Source of the DNA: an uncultured Sulfurimonas sp.
Lineage (GTDB): Bacteria; Campylobacterota; Campylobacteria; Campylobacterales; Sulfurimonadaceae
Direction: 5' to 3'
DNA length: 64,000 bases
Assembly: GCF_963662755.1 (NCBI RefSeq)
Contig: NZ_OY759725.1
Location: forward strand, 1,749,781-1,813,780
Positions 46,062 to 55,798 of this stretch are shown here, piece after piece; positions within the stretch are counted from its first letter, which is position 1; the number at the start of each line of letters is the position of its first letter. The notes under the pieces are model-generated. The model was not told the origin of the DNA and made no database searches. It was given only the letters and a program-made list of their open reading frames with translations. Both the position numbers and the translations under genes were made by a program.

Positions 46062-47645
46062 ATGCAATTAGCTGAGTTAGAAGAATTAGGATTAAAAAAT
46101 ATTGGTCAGGTTTTCCATAATCTGAGTTATGATGAATTGATAAAACATGAGCTTGAAAATGGCGAGTGTGCTCAAACAAAAAAAGGTGCTACTGCTGTTG
46201 ATACAGGAATTTTTACTGGTCGTAGCCCTAAGGATAAATATTTTGTTGATTGTGACCCATCAAATAAATATATTGCATGGGGTGATGTAAATCAAAAAGT
46301 TTCTGCGAGTGTTTTTGCAGAATTATTAGAAGTTGCTCAAGAGCAACTTTCAAACAAAGACCTCTATGTTACAGATGTTTTTTGTGGTTCTTCTGCTGCA
46401 TCAAAAAGATCAGTTCGTTTTGTATCTGAAATAGCTTGGCAATCACACTTTGTAAAAAATATGTTCATTCGCCCAACTGCTTCAGAACTAGAAATTTTCA
46501 AATCAGACTTCACAGTTTTAAATGCGTGTAAAGCTGTAAATAAAAAGTGGAAAGAACATGGCCTACATTCTGAAGTATTTGTACTTTTTGATGTTGAAAA
46601 TAATTTAGCGATTATTGGTGGTACTTGGTACGGTGGTGAGATGAAAAAAGGAATTTTTTCTATGATGAACTACTGGTTACCACTAGAAGGTAAACTTCCT
46701 ATGCATTGTTCTGCAAATGTTGGAGAAAATGGAGACACTGCACTTTTCTTTGGACTAAGCGGAACAGGTAAAACTACTCTTAGTACTGATCCTCATCGTG
46801 CTCTTATTGGAGATGATGAACATGGCTGGGATAATCATGGTGTATTTAACTTTGAGGGTGGATGTTATGCAAAAGTAATCAACCTTGATGGAAAAAGTGA
46901 ACCAGAAATTTATAATGCCATAAGAACTAATGCTCTACTTGAAAACATAGTTATGTATGGTGAGGGTGAAGTTGATTATGAAGATGGAAGTAAAACAGAA
47001 AATACTCGTGTTTCTTACCCTATAGAACATATAGATAATCACAAAAAAGATTTAATGGCAGGTCATCCTCAAAATATTATCTTCTTAACAGCAGATGCTT
47101 TTGGAGTTCTTCCTCCTGTATCTAAACTGACAAAAGAACAAGCAATGTACTACTTCTTAAGTGGTTATACTGCAAAAGTTGCAGGAACTGAGCGCGGAAT
47201 TACTGAGCCGGTAGCAACTTTTAGTGCTTGTTTTGGTGAAGCATTTTTACCTCTACATCCAACAGTTTATGCAGATCTTCTTGGTAAAAAAATAGATGAA
47301 CATGGTGTAAATGTATATCTTGTTAACACTGGTTGGACTGGTGGCGGATATGGTGTTGGTAAGAGAATGAGCATTAAAGATACTCGTGCTTGTATTAACG
47401 CTATTTTAGATGGTAGCATTAAGGATAGTGAGTTTGTTACTACCAAAACATTTAGACTACACGTTCCAACAACTCTTGGTGATATTAATCCTGAGATATT
47501 AAATCCTCGTAATGCTTGGGAAGATAAAAATTTATTTGATAATACTAGAGATAAACTAGCAAAAATGTTTATTAAAAATTATACTAAATATCAAGATGGA
47601 GAACATACAGATTATGCTCCATACGGACCATCTATAGATTTATAA
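46062..47645 (+). CDS. pckA: Phosphoenolpyruvate carboxykinase (ATP)
   Basis: PckA makes phosphoenolpyruvate from oxaloacetate and ATP, feeding gluconeogenesis. The 527-residue protein has [12 protein letters not shown], the kinase-1a loop [14 protein letters not shown] (about 240), the metal-binding IGDDEHGWD, and the C-terminal [16 protein letters not shown]. All motifs of the ATP-dependent class are present. With gap-pgk-tpiA earlier in the window it would complete the route from TCA-cycle intermediates to triose phosphate. Its own promoter precedes it and a hairpin terminator follows, within the end of dedA. Confidence 0.98.
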   Translation: MQLAELEELGLKNIGQVFHNLSYDELIKHELENGECAQTKKGATAVDTGIFTGRSPKDKYFVDCDPSNKYIAWGDVNQKVSASVFAELLEVAQEQLSNKDLYVTDVFCGSSAASKRSVRFVSEIAWQSHFVKNMFIRPTASELEIFKSDFTVLNACKAVNKKWKEHGLHSEVFVLFDVENNLAIIGGTWYGGEMKKGIFSMMNYWLPLEGKLPMHCSANVGENGDTALFFGLSGTGKTTLSTDPHRALIGDDEHGWDNHGVFNFEGGCYAKVINLDGKSEPEIYNAIRTNALLENIVMYGEGEVDYEDGSKTENTRVSYPIEHIDNHKKDLMAGHPQNIIFLTADAFGVLPPVSKLTKEQAMYYFLSGYTAKVAGTERGITEPVATFSACFGEAFLPLHPTVYADLLGKKIDEHGVNVYLVNTGWTGGGYGVGKRMSIKDTRACINAILDGSIKDSEFVTTKTFRLHVPTTLGDINPEILNPRNAWEDKNLFDNTRDKLAKMFIKNYTKYQDGEHTDYAPYGPSIDL

Positions 47646-47662
47646 TAATCTATAGATGCTAT

Positions 47663-47685
47663 AGGCTACTTTTTCTTTGTAGCCT
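47663..47685 (+). terminator. Intrinsic terminator of pckA, overlapping dedA
   Basis: AGGCTAC pairs with GTAGCCT around a nine-base T-rich loop, followed by TTTCC. A second hairpin (CTATAG-ATG-CTATAG, from 47650) stands just before. The stem overlaps the last seven codons of the convergent dedA gene, so it is also coding on the other strand. Confidence 0.6.
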
Positions 47686-48226
47686 TTTCCATATAAAACC
47701 ATAAAGATCCTCCAAAGACTACCAAAATAAGAGGTGCTATCCAAGGCTTCTCACTTATAATCTCAGCAAGCTTTACTAAAGCACTTCCAGAGTAATAACT
47801 TCCTAATCCAAAAACCAATGCCCAAACACCAGCACTAAGAACATTTAAGATAGCAAATCTTTTAAAATCATATTTTGTAAGACCTATAGCAATAGGAATC
47901 AAAGTTTTTATACCATATACAAACTTTTGAATCAGTACAATCCAAGAGCCATTTTTTTTCATCATAACATGAGCAAGTGCTAATTTACGTCTATGTTTAC
48001 GCAAACCATCCATCATCATGCTTTTTTGATATCGCGCCATATAAAATAGTAAAAAGTCGCCTAAAGCATTTGCAAAAAAAGCGATAGTTATAGATGTTGT
48101 TAAATCCATCTTACCCATAAAAGACAAGACTCCAGCACCGATAATTGCAACAAACCCACCACCAAGTGAGTAAAGAAAAAGTCCTATATATCCATAAGTT
48201 GCTAAATTACTAAATGTATCTTCCAT
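47666..48226 (-). CDS. DedA-family membrane protein
   Basis: DedA/SNARE-associated proteins are inner-membrane proteins with roles in lipid flipping and membrane energetics. The 186-residue protein has FANALGDFLLFYMARY (the G-D-x3-F/Y family motif), KFVYGIKTLIPIAIG and the tail GLGSYYSGSA. Length is typical. It lies downstream of uvrB on the same strand after 94 bases containing a candidate structured element. Its last codons also contain the pckA terminator. Confidence 0.87.
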   Translation of the reverse strand: MEDTFSNLATYGYIGLFLYSLGGGFVAIIGAGVLSFMGKMDLTTSITIAFFANALGDFLLFYMARYQKSMMMDGLRKHRRKLALAHVMMKKNGSWIVLIQKFVYGIKTLIPIAIGLTKYDFKRFAILNVLSAGVWALVFGLGSYYSGSALVKLAEIISEKPWIAPLILVVFGGSLWFYMEKATKKK

Positions 48227-48242
48227 TGGTTTACCAACAGTG

Positions 48243-48302
48243 GAAATCTCTTTGACGAGAACATTTTATTTATAAAATGTAGCCGGAAAAGATGAAGATT
48301 TC
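48243..48302 (-). other. Candidate structured leader of dedA
   Basis: GAAATCT (48243-48249) pairs with AGATTTC (48296-48302), and inside this is ACATTTTA/TAAAATGT (48261-48280). The whole lies between the uvrB stop and the dedA start. It could be the uvrB terminator or a regulatory leader. It does not match a riboswitch class I know. Confidence 0.35.
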
Positions 48303-48320
48303 ACACTGAATTCCTTTATT

Positions 48321-50303
48321 TTAAAGTTGTTTTATTTTCATAATCTCATCACGAAGTCTTGCAGCTTCTTCAAAGTTTAACTCTTTTGCGGCTTGCTTCA
48401 TTTTTAAAGATAGCTCTTTTGTTAAAGCTTTCTTTTCAGATGCTGGCATTTTATCCATTTTTTTATGCTTTTGGTAAATACCGCCATAATCTTCTACTTT
48501 TAGATTTGCATCTAATTTACGAATAGTTGTGGTTGGAGTGATTCCATGCTCTTTGTTGTGAGCTTCTTGAATCTCTCTTCTATGAGTAGTAGTATCTATA
48601 GCTTTTTGCATCGATTTTGTTATTTTATTTGCATAGAGTATAACTCTGCCATTTGAATTTCTAGCTCCACGACCTATGGTTTGGATAAGCGCAGTCTCAC
48701 TTCTTAAAAATCCCTCTTTATCAGCATCTAAAATCGCTACAAGAGATACTTCAGGGAGATCTAAACCCTCACGAAGCAGGTTTATACCTATGAGGACATC
48801 AAACTCACCAAGTCTAAGTGCTCGGATGATTTGGTTTCTCTCAATTGTATCTATATCAGAGTGCATATACTGAACTTTTATGCCTAAATCTGCAAGATAT
48901 TTTGTAAGAGCTTCTGCCATTTTTTTTGTCAGAACGGTTATAAGAACTCTCTCATTTTTAAGAGTTATCTTTTTTATCTCATCGTGAATATCTTCAACTT
49001 GATTATCAGATGGTTTTATCTCTAAAATTGGGTCAAGAAGACCTGTTGGGCGTATGATTTGCTCTGCTTTTGCGCTTGACATCTCTAGTTCATACTCAGC
49101 AGGAGTAGCTGATACAAAGAGATAATGTGGAGCTTTGTTTATGTACTCATCTGCTTTTAGAGGTCTGTTATCTAAGGCACTTGGAAGTCTAAAACCATAC
49201 TCAACAAGTACTTCTTTTCTAGCTCTATCTCCTGCATACATACCGCGGTATTGTGGAAGAGAAACATGAGATTCATCTACTATAACGAGATACTCTTCAT
49301 TTTTTTGTGCAAAATAATCAAGCAGAGTAAAAGGTGCTTCTCCTGCTTTTTTGTTTGTAAGAAGTCTTGAGTAGTTCTCAACTCCTTTACACATACCTGT
49401 GGTTTGTAGCATCTCAAGGTCAAATTCAACTCTTTGTTTTAGTCTTTGATGCTCTAAGAGTTTTCCCTCTTTTTGAAAAAAGGCAAGTCTTTCATCTAAC
49501 TCTTCTTCGATGCGCTTAATAGCAATTGCCATTTTTTCTTGACTTACACTAAATTGTGAAGTCGCGTAAACAGTGAACTTTTTATGGTCTTCAAGTCTTT
49601 TATTGTCTATGACATCAAAAGTGTATATAGCTTCTATCTCATCTCCAAAAAACTCGATGCGGATAGCTTCTTGTTCAAAATAGGGTGGATAAACATCTAA
49701 ACTCTCTCCATTTACTCGAATATGCCCACTGTCAAAATATGTATCGTTTCGACTGTATCCCATCTCTACTAAACGAAGAAGAAGTTTTTTCTGTGGGATT
49801 TCATCTCCAACTTCTAAAGACTGAACCATATTCATATATTCTTGTGGGTCACCTAAACCGTAGTTTGCAGAGACAGATGCTATGACTATAACATCATCAT
49901 AACTTAAAAGATTTGCAGTTGAAGAGAGTCTCATGCGTTCAAGTTCATCATTTATAGCACTATCTTTTTCTATAAATAAATCTTGTCTAGGTATGTAAGC
50001 TTCAGGCTGATAATAGTCATAGTAAGAGACAAAATACTCAACATGATTGTGTGGAAAAAACTCTCTAAATTCTGAGTAAAGTTGAGCGGCTAATGTTTTG
50101 TTATGAGTCATAATGATGGTTGGCATCTTCACATTTTCTATAACACGCGCCATAGTATGCGTTTTCCCACTACCTGTTACACCTTCAAGTGTTTGGTAGC
50201 GATTTCCATCTAGTATAGATTTACTAAGAATTTCTATCGCTTGGGGCTGATCACCAGCTGGTTGATAAGGAGATTCTACTTTAAATTCAGGTTTCTTTTT
50301 CAT
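48321..50303 (-). CDS. uvrB: Excinuclease ABC subunit B
   Basis: UvrB verifies DNA damage and, with UvrC, makes the two incisions of nucleotide excision repair. The 660-residue protein has the Walker A motif [12 protein letters not shown] (residues 41-52), beta-hairpin [26 protein letters not shown], the helicase motifs of domain 3 ([15 protein letters not shown]) and the C-terminal UVR motif for UvrC binding ([12 protein letters not shown]). The TATAAT on the minus strand ends seven bases before the ATG, so a leader of at most one base is predicted. Confidence 0.98.
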   Translation of the reverse strand: MKKKPEFKVESPYQPAGDQPQAIEILSKSILDGNRYQTLEGVTGSGKTHTMARVIENVKMPTIIMTHNKTLAAQLYSEFREFFPHNHVEYFVSYYDYYQPEAYIPRQDLFIEKDSAINDELERMRLSSTANLLSYDDVIVIASVSANYGLGDPQEYMNMVQSLEVGDEIPQKKLLLRLVEMGYSRNDTYFDSGHIRVNGESLDVYPPYFEQEAIRIEFFGDEIEAIYTFDVIDNKRLEDHKKFTVYATSQFSVSQEKMAIAIKRIEEELDERLAFFQKEGKLLEHQRLKQRVEFDLEMLQTTGMCKGVENYSRLLTNKKAGEAPFTLLDYFAQKNEEYLVIVDESHVSLPQYRGMYAGDRARKEVLVEYGFRLPSALDNRPLKADEYINKAPHYLFVSATPAEYELEMSSAKAEQIIRPTGLLDPILEIKPSDNQVEDIHDEIKKITLKNERVLITVLTKKMAEALTKYLADLGIKVQYMHSDIDTIERNQIIRALRLGEFDVLIGINLLREGLDLPEVSLVAILDADKEGFLRSETALIQTIGRGARNSNGRVILYANKITKSMQKAIDTTTHRREIQEAHNKEHGITPTTTIRKLDANLKVEDYGGIYQKHKKMDKMPASEKKALTKELSLKMKQAAKELNFEEAARLRDEIMKIKQL

Positions 50304-50310
50304 TGGTGAA

Positions 50311-50316
50311 ATTATA
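50311..50316 (-). promoter_or_regulatory. -10 element of uvrB (near-leaderless)
   Basis: TATAAT on the minus strand is followed by seven bases and then the uvrB ATG at 50303. It faces the leaderless promoter of the SBP-GGDEF-EAL gene only 30 bases away. Confidence 0.5.
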
Positions 50317-50348
50317 GCTAAACAGCTTAAATGTTCAATTTAATATGG

Positions 50349-50354
50349 CATAAT
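50349..50354 (+). promoter_or_regulatory. -10 element giving a predicted leaderless mRNA
   Basis: CATAAT ends exactly six bases before the ATG at 50361. Both divergent transcripts of this 57-base region would start at or near their first codons. Confidence 0.45.
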
Positions 50355-50360
50355 ACACTA

Positions 50361-53300
50361 ATGAATAAAAATAATACATTTATAATTTTTTCTTTTATAT
50401 TTCTGTTTTTTAGTGACATACTTGTTGCAAATCAAAGAGTTACTTTACAACTAAGTTGGTTGCATCAGTTTCAATTTGCTGGTTTTTATATGGCTAAGGA
50501 AAAAGGTTTTTATAGAGATGCTAACTTAGATGTATATATAAAAGAATTTACTTATGATTTAAATAGAGCTACTTATCTTAAAGAAAAAAAAGCTGACTTT
50601 GCTATTGGCAGATCTTCTTTGCTCATAGATCAAGCTCAAGGAGAAGATGTAGTTGCCTTAGGAGCTATTTATCAAAAATCTCCACTAATGTTGTTAGTTA
50701 CTAAAGATAGTGGCATCAAAGAGTTAGGCGACTTAAAAGATAAAAAAATAATGGTTACTGATGATGCAAAAGATTCGGTTGCAATTACAGCCATGTTACA
50801 CGCAAATGGTTTAAATCTTAATGATGTACAAATTCAAAATCATAGTTTTAATGTCAATGATTTAATTGAAAATAAGACAGATGCGATGGCTTCATATATA
50901 TCAAACGAGCCTGTGGCATTGGGAAATAAAAACATAGAATATAAAATATTTCATCCTAAAGATTATGGTTTTGATTTTTATGGAGATATTCTTTATACAT
51001 CATCAAGATATATAAATAGCAATCCAAAAATAGTAAAAGATTTTTTTGATGCCTCATTGAAAGGGTGGGAGTATGCACTTGAAAATATAAATGAAGCGGT
51101 TGAAGTTATTTATGATAAATACAATACTCAAAATAAAACTAAAAGTGACTTGTTAAAAGAAGCAAATGAGTTAAGAAAATTAGTATATGAAAATGGTGAT
51201 AAAAAATTTGGATCTTTAGATAAACTAAAATTGCAAAAGATTGTAGATGTGTATAAAGTTTTAGGTCTAATAAATCGTGATATTGATTTGGACAAATTTA
51301 TATATGAACATAATCCTTATAAAACTTATGCTTTTGAATTGTCAAAATTAGAAATAATTTATTTTGTAATAATAAGTTTATGTATCATCTTTTTATTGGT
51401 AATATTATTCATTCTTTATTCTACAAAATCAAAATTATTAGTGACAAATTCTCAGTTATTAAACGAAGTAAAAAGTTCAGAACAAGCACTTGATAAAAGT
51501 TATGAAACACTTCATAAATTAACAGAAAATATCCCAGGAGCTATTTATAAATATAGACTTTATTTAGATGGAAAAACAACTTTTTCTTATGTAAGTAAGG
51601 GTATAGAAGATATGTATGAAGTATTGACAAAAGATATTCTTGAAGATGAAAATTTACTCTTTAATAATGTGCATCCAGATGATTTAAATATGCTTGAAGT
51701 TTCAATAAAAGAATCAGCACAAACAATGAAAGAGTGGAATATAGAATACAGGGTAAATCTACCAAAAAAAGGTCTGCGTTGGTTTCATGGAAAAGCAAAA
51801 CCAGAAAAACTTGAAGATGGTAGTATTTTATGGTATGGCGTTATTAGTGATGTGACGCAGATGTATGAGATTCAAAATGCGTATAAACAAGAACGAGATC
51901 TTAATGAACTCTATCTCAATACTGTAGATGTTTTGATAGTGGCTTTAGATACCAAGGGTAGAGTAACAATGCTCAACCGAAAAGGAGAAGAACTTCTTGG
52001 TTACAAAGAAGAAGAACTTTTGGGTAAGGTATGGTTTGAAATAGGAGTGCTTCCTGAAGATATTGTTCTTGATGTAAAAGAGTTTTTCACTGGCATAATC
52101 AATGTAAACCAATCTTTAAAAGAAGAGCTTCAACACGCATTGATTACTAAAGATAAAAAAGAGTTGATATTTAGTTTTCGCACTTCATTTCTTTATGATG
52201 ATGAAAAAAATTGTATAGGAATTTTAAGTTCAGGTATGGATATCACTCAAAAAGTAGTGGTAGAAAATGAGTTAATAAAGCAAAAAGATATACTATATCA
52301 CCAAGCACACCACGACTCATTAACAGGACTTCCAAATAGAACTCTTTTTAACGACAGACTAGAAAAAGCCATCCAAACAGCAAAACGAAATAAAACAAAA
52401 ATAGCATTGCTTTTTATTGACTTAGACCACTTTAAAGAAATCAATGATTCTTTAGGTCATAACTATGGTGATGAGATTTTAAAAAGTGTTAGCAAGAAAC
52501 TAGATGCAACCATTAGAGATGAAGATACTCTAGCAAGATTGGGTGGAGATGAATTTACTATTATTTTAGAGGAGTTGTCTCATACTCAAGATGCATCTAA
52601 GATTGCAAACAAGATACTAGATTCTTTATCTCAAGCATTTATTGTTGCTAATCATACTCTTTATGTTTCATGTAGTATTGGTATAAGCATCTATCCTGAT
52701 GATGGTTTATCTGCTTTAAATCTTTTAAAATTTGCTGATTCTGCTATGTATAAAGCAAAAGATGAGGGAAGAAACAACTATCAGTACTACAACTCAAGCA
52801 TGACTGAACTTGCATTTGAGAGAGTTGTTATGGAGACAAGTTTAAGAATGGCATTGAAAAATGAAGAGTTTGTAGTTTTTTATCAACCTCAAATCAATGG
52901 AGCTACAGATAAACTTATAGGCATGGAAGCATTGGTTAGATGGCAGCATCCAACAATGGGATTAGTTTCACCGATTAAGTTTATATCTCTTGCAGAGTCA
53001 ACAGGACTTATAGTTGAGTTGGATAGATATGTAATGAAAACAGCTATGACTCAAGTAGCTAATTGGTATAAAAGTGGATTAAATCCAGGTATTCTTGCTA
53101 TAAATTTAACTATTCAGCAACTAAAACAAGATGATTTTGTTTATGTGTTACAAAACTTAATAAAAGAAACCGGTTGTAAAGCAGAGTGGTTAGAACTCGA
53201 AGTTACTGAAAATCAGATTATGACCAATCCTGATGAAGCTATAAAAATATTAGAACAAATTAGTGATATGGGAATAGAGTTGGCAATTGATGATTTTGGA

Positions 53301-53582
53301 ACAGGTTATTCATCTTTGGCATATCTTAAAAGATTACCTATAGATAAACTAAAAATAGATCAAGCTTTTATACGAAACTTACCAGATGATGAAGAAGACT
53401 CAGCCATCGCAAAAGCGATTATAGCACTTGGGCAAAGTTTATATTTAAAAGTAATAGCTGAGGGTGTTGAAACAAAAGCACAAAAGGATTTTCTAATAGA
53501 AAATGAATGTGAGAATATTCAAGGGTACTTTTACTCTAAAGCACTACCTACTAAAGAAATAGAAGTGCTATTAAAGAAGTAA
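50361..53582 (+). CDS. Periplasmic-binding-domain, PAS-PAS, GGDEF-EAL c-di-GMP protein
   Basis: This 1073-residue membrane protein probably controls c-di-GMP in response to a periplasmic solute. Order: signal/anchor (1-22), an NMT1/THI5-like solute-binding domain (about 25-310; LSWLHQFQFAGFYMAKEKG), a transmembrane helix (about 330-355), two PAS domains (about 390-510, 520-640), GGDEF with GGDEF intact (about 731) and I-site RDED, and EAL (about 815-1073) with EALVRW, EVTENQ, IDDFGTGYSS, KIDQ and AEGVETKAQ. All key residues for both activities are present. The ATG at 50361 has the -10 hexamer placed for a leaderless start; the 10-residue upstream extension is not needed. Confidence 0.93.
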   Translation: MNKNNTFIIFSFIFLFFSDILVANQRVTLQLSWLHQFQFAGFYMAKEKGFYRDANLDVYIKEFTYDLNRATYLKEKKADFAIGRSSLLIDQAQGEDVVALGAIYQKSPLMLLVTKDSGIKELGDLKDKKIMVTDDAKDSVAITAMLHANGLNLNDVQIQNHSFNVNDLIENKTDAMASYISNEPVALGNKNIEYKIFHPKDYGFDFYGDILYTSSRYINSNPKIVKDFFDASLKGWEYALENINEAVEVIYDKYNTQNKTKSDLLKEANELRKLVYENGDKKFGSLDKLKLQKIVDVYKVLGLINRDIDLDKFIYEHNPYKTYAFELSKLEIIYFVIISLCIIFLLVILFILYSTKSKLLVTNSQLLNEVKSSEQALDKSYETLHKLTENIPGAIYKYRLYLDGKTTFSYVSKGIEDMYEVLTKDILEDENLLFNNVHPDDLNMLEVSIKESAQTMKEWNIEYRVNLPKKGLRWFHGKAKPEKLEDGSILWYGVISDVTQMYEIQNAYKQERDLNELYLNTVDVLIVALDTKGRVTMLNRKGEELLGYKEEELLGKVWFEIGVLPEDIVLDVKEFFTGIINVNQSLKEELQHALITKDKKELIFSFRTSFLYDDEKNCIGILSSGMDITQKVVVENELIKQKDILYHQAHHDSLTGLPNRTLFNDRLEKAIQTAKRNKTKIALLFIDLDHFKEINDSLGHNYGDEILKSVSKKLDATIRDEDTLARLGGDEFTIILEELSHTQDASKIANKILDSLSQAFIVANHTLYVSCSIGISIYPDDGLSALNLLKFADSAMYKAKDEGRNNYQYYNSSMTELAFERVVMETSLRMALKNEEFVVFYQPQINGATDKLIGMEALVRWQHPTMGLVSPIKFISLAESTGLIVELDRYVMKTAMTQVANWYKSGLNPGILAINLTIQQLKQDDFVYVLQNLIKETGCKAEWLELEVTENQIMTNPDEAIKILEQISDMGIELAIDDFGTGYSSLAYLKRLPIDKLKIDQAFIRNLPDDEEDSAIAKAIIALGQSLYLKVIAEGVETKAQKDFLIENECENIQGYFYSKALPTKEIEVLLKK

Positions 53583-53597
53583 GTAAAAGAGATAGAG

Positions 53598-54677
53598 TTA
53601 AAATAGTTTTCCAATTTTTCTAAAACCATACCAATATAAAATAATCCCAAGTACAAGAACTCCACCAAAATATGGCATCATATCTACAAAAGATGTCCCT
53701 CTGTAAAAGAGGCTTTCACTCCCCTCAATATAATAACGAAGAGGAGATATAAGAGAGAGTTTTTGAAAGATTGGATGCATGGCATATACAGGTGTCCAAG
53801 CTCCACTTAAAAAGATAAGTGGCATCATTATTACAATGGAGAGTTGAGCTACTTGCATAACATCTTTGCTTATAGCTGCTACAAATAAACCTATTCCAGC
53901 ACTACAAAATGCATAGATAAAAGTAAATAAAATAAAGAGCCAAAAAGAACCATTTATGGGAGTGTCAAAAGCCCCAAAGATTACAAATCCAAGACAGAGT
54001 ATAACTCCTATCATAACTATCAATACCTGAGACATACTCTTTGCTAAAATAATTATTTTTGGATTTACAGGCATTAAAAGCATAATATCCCATGTTCCAT
54101 CTTCTTTTTCTTTTACAAAAGCAATGGCGGTTAAAATAACAATGAGCATCGTTATAATAGAGAGTAGTTCTGTTAGAGCCATAAACTGATGATTATCTGC
54201 ATTTTGATTAAACAACTTATGAGATTTTATATCTATGGGAATATCTAGTTTTTCAAAATCTAATATAATATTTTGAAGATATGAAAGTGTAGTTAAGCCT
54301 TGTGAAGCTGCGGTTGCATCTATTAAAATATTTAATTTTGCAACTTCATTTTGTCGATATTTTTTTTCAAAATCTGAATCAAAAACTAAACCTACTAATA
54401 TATCTTTGTTAAATATTGCATCGCTTAAAAGTTCTTGGGATTTGTATGCTATAGGTTCTTTAAATTCAGGCTTATGAAGTCTTGAGAGGATTTTTTTGCT
54501 AATTCCTCCGCCTGTATCATCCACATATCCAACAGTTACATTTTTTGGTTTTATCTCTATACCGCTACCTGCTACATAAACATCAACAGTAAAAGAGTAT
54601 AAAACTACAATAACAAGCATTACTGAACGCATAAAGCTTATAAGCTCTTTTGCTAAGATTATAAAAAATATTTTCAT
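53598..54677 (-). CDS. ABC-2 type permease, second of the pair (YbhR-like)
   Basis: The 359-residue inner-membrane protein has one N-terminal helix, a large periplasmic domain (about 35-165) and five C-terminal helices, the ABC-2 layout. Features: FVKEKEDGTWDIMLLMP and the GAWTPVYAMHPIFQ segment with LSLISPLRYYIEG. It is encoded last in the TolC-HlyD-ATPase-permease-permease operon and starts at the final base of the preceding gene, so it is translationally coupled. It would form a heterodimer with the preceding permease. Confidence 0.9.
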   Translation of the reverse strand: MKIFFIILAKELISFMRSVMLVIVVLYSFTVDVYVAGSGIEIKPKNVTVGYVDDTGGGISKKILSRLHKPEFKEPIAYKSQELLSDAIFNKDILVGLVFDSDFEKKYRQNEVAKLNILIDATAASQGLTTLSYLQNIILDFEKLDIPIDIKSHKLFNQNADNHQFMALTELLSIITMLIVILTAIAFVKEKEDGTWDIMLLMPVNPKIIILAKSMSQVLIVMIGVILCLGFVIFGAFDTPINGSFWLFILFTFIYAFCSAGIGLFVAAISKDVMQVAQLSIVIMMPLIFLSGAWTPVYAMHPIFQKLSLISPLRYYIEGSESLFYRGTSFVDMMPYFGGVLVLGIILYWYGFRKIGKLF

Positions 54678-55798
54678 TACTTCATCTCTTTTTTTAGTAG
54701 TAGTACGCCACTGCTAAAAAGTAAAAGTAAAAATCCTATCAAGATGCATAGATATAATAAGATTTTTTGTGATGCAAGTCCTTGAGAGATTAAAAAAGTG
54801 TCATATATAATATGATTGTAGTACATAACAGGAAATAGATGCGCTTCAATCTTAGATGCACCACTCATCGAAGAGATAGGCATTAACATTCCTGAGTATA
54901 AAAAACCAGGCAATATAGTTATGATTACTGTTAAAACAACAGCTACAATCTGTTTTTTTGTTATAACTGAAATGAGCATCCCAATGGATAAACTAATCAT
55001 AATATATAATTCACTAGAGAGCCAATAGAGCAAAAAACTACCTCTAAATGGAACTTCAAAGAGATAAATTGCTACTAAAAATAGTATAAATATATTTAGT
55101 GAATGTAGTATAAAAACAGGTAGTATTTTTGCTAAAAGAAATTCACCTTTACTTAGAGGCGATGCATAAAAGTTAAATATAGTACCTTTTTCTTTTTCTT
55201 TAACTATCAAAAGTGCTGCTAAAATAGCTGGTGCTACCAAAAGAACTAGACCTATAAGTCCTGGGATTATAGCATCTTCATCACGCATGGCTTGATTAAA
55301 AAGACTTCTGTAGTTTAGTTCTATGGTTCCTTTTGTTTGGCTTGGTAGATTTTGTGTTACGCTAGATGCTACACTTAAAATCTCACCTTGAACGTAAGAT
55401 TCTAGTGTGCTAGCACGAGTTGGAAAAGCTGCATCTATAAAGACTCCAAGTTCACTATTTAGCCCTTTATAGAGATTTTTTTCAAAAGAACTTGGAATGA
55501 TTAATATTACATCCGTTTTAGCTTGTTTAATGGTTCTTAAAGCCTCTGTTTCATTCATATAGCTTGTTTTTGCATTAAAGTATTTAGTATGTTCAAAAGC
55601 AGTAGTTAGTTTTCTTGAGAGCTGACTTTGATCGTTGTCTATGATTAAAATTCTTGCTTGTGTTACATCCATTCTGATGCCATATCCAAAGAGTACGACT
55701 ATCATAAGTGGCATCAAGTAAACCATAACTATCAATCTTGTTCTATAGAGTTCCATAAACTCTTTAAGCATATATGCTTTTATGGTTCTTATTTTCAT
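54677..55798 (-). CDS. ABC-2 type permease, first of the pair (YbhS-like)
   Basis: The 373-residue permease has the same layout as its downstream neighbour: a single N-terminal helix, an extracytoplasmic domain with ILIIDNDQSQLSRKL, and a C-terminal membrane block with IVKEKEKGTIFNFYASP and GFLYSGMLMPISSM. It overlaps the ATPase gene by four bases and the next permease by one. The pair YbhS/YbhR is known in E. coli as part of a multidrug/ion exporter; assignment of YbhS versus YbhR is by order only. Confidence 0.9.
   Translation of the reverse strand: MKIRTIKAYMLKEFMELYRTRLIVMVYLMPLMIVVLFGYGIRMDVTQARILIIDNDQSQLSRKLTTAFEHTKYFNAKTSYMNETEALRTIKQAKTDVILIIPSSFEKNLYKGLNSELGVFIDAAFPTRASTLESYVQGEILSVASSVTQNLPSQTKGTIELNYRSLFNQAMRDEDAIIPGLIGLVLLVAPAILAALLIVKEKEKGTIFNFYASPLSKGEFLLAKILPVFILHSLNIFILFLVAIYLFEVPFRGSFLLYWLSSELYIMISLSIGMLISVITKKQIVAVVLTVIITILPGFLYSGMLMPISSMSGASKIEAHLFPVMYYNHIIYDTFLISQGLASQKILLYLCILIGFLLLLFSSGVLLLKKEMK

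Noticed and set aside
48240..48320. Riboswitch upstream of dedA
   Set aside because: The nested stems do not match a known riboswitch class that I recognise; kept only as a candidate structured leader.
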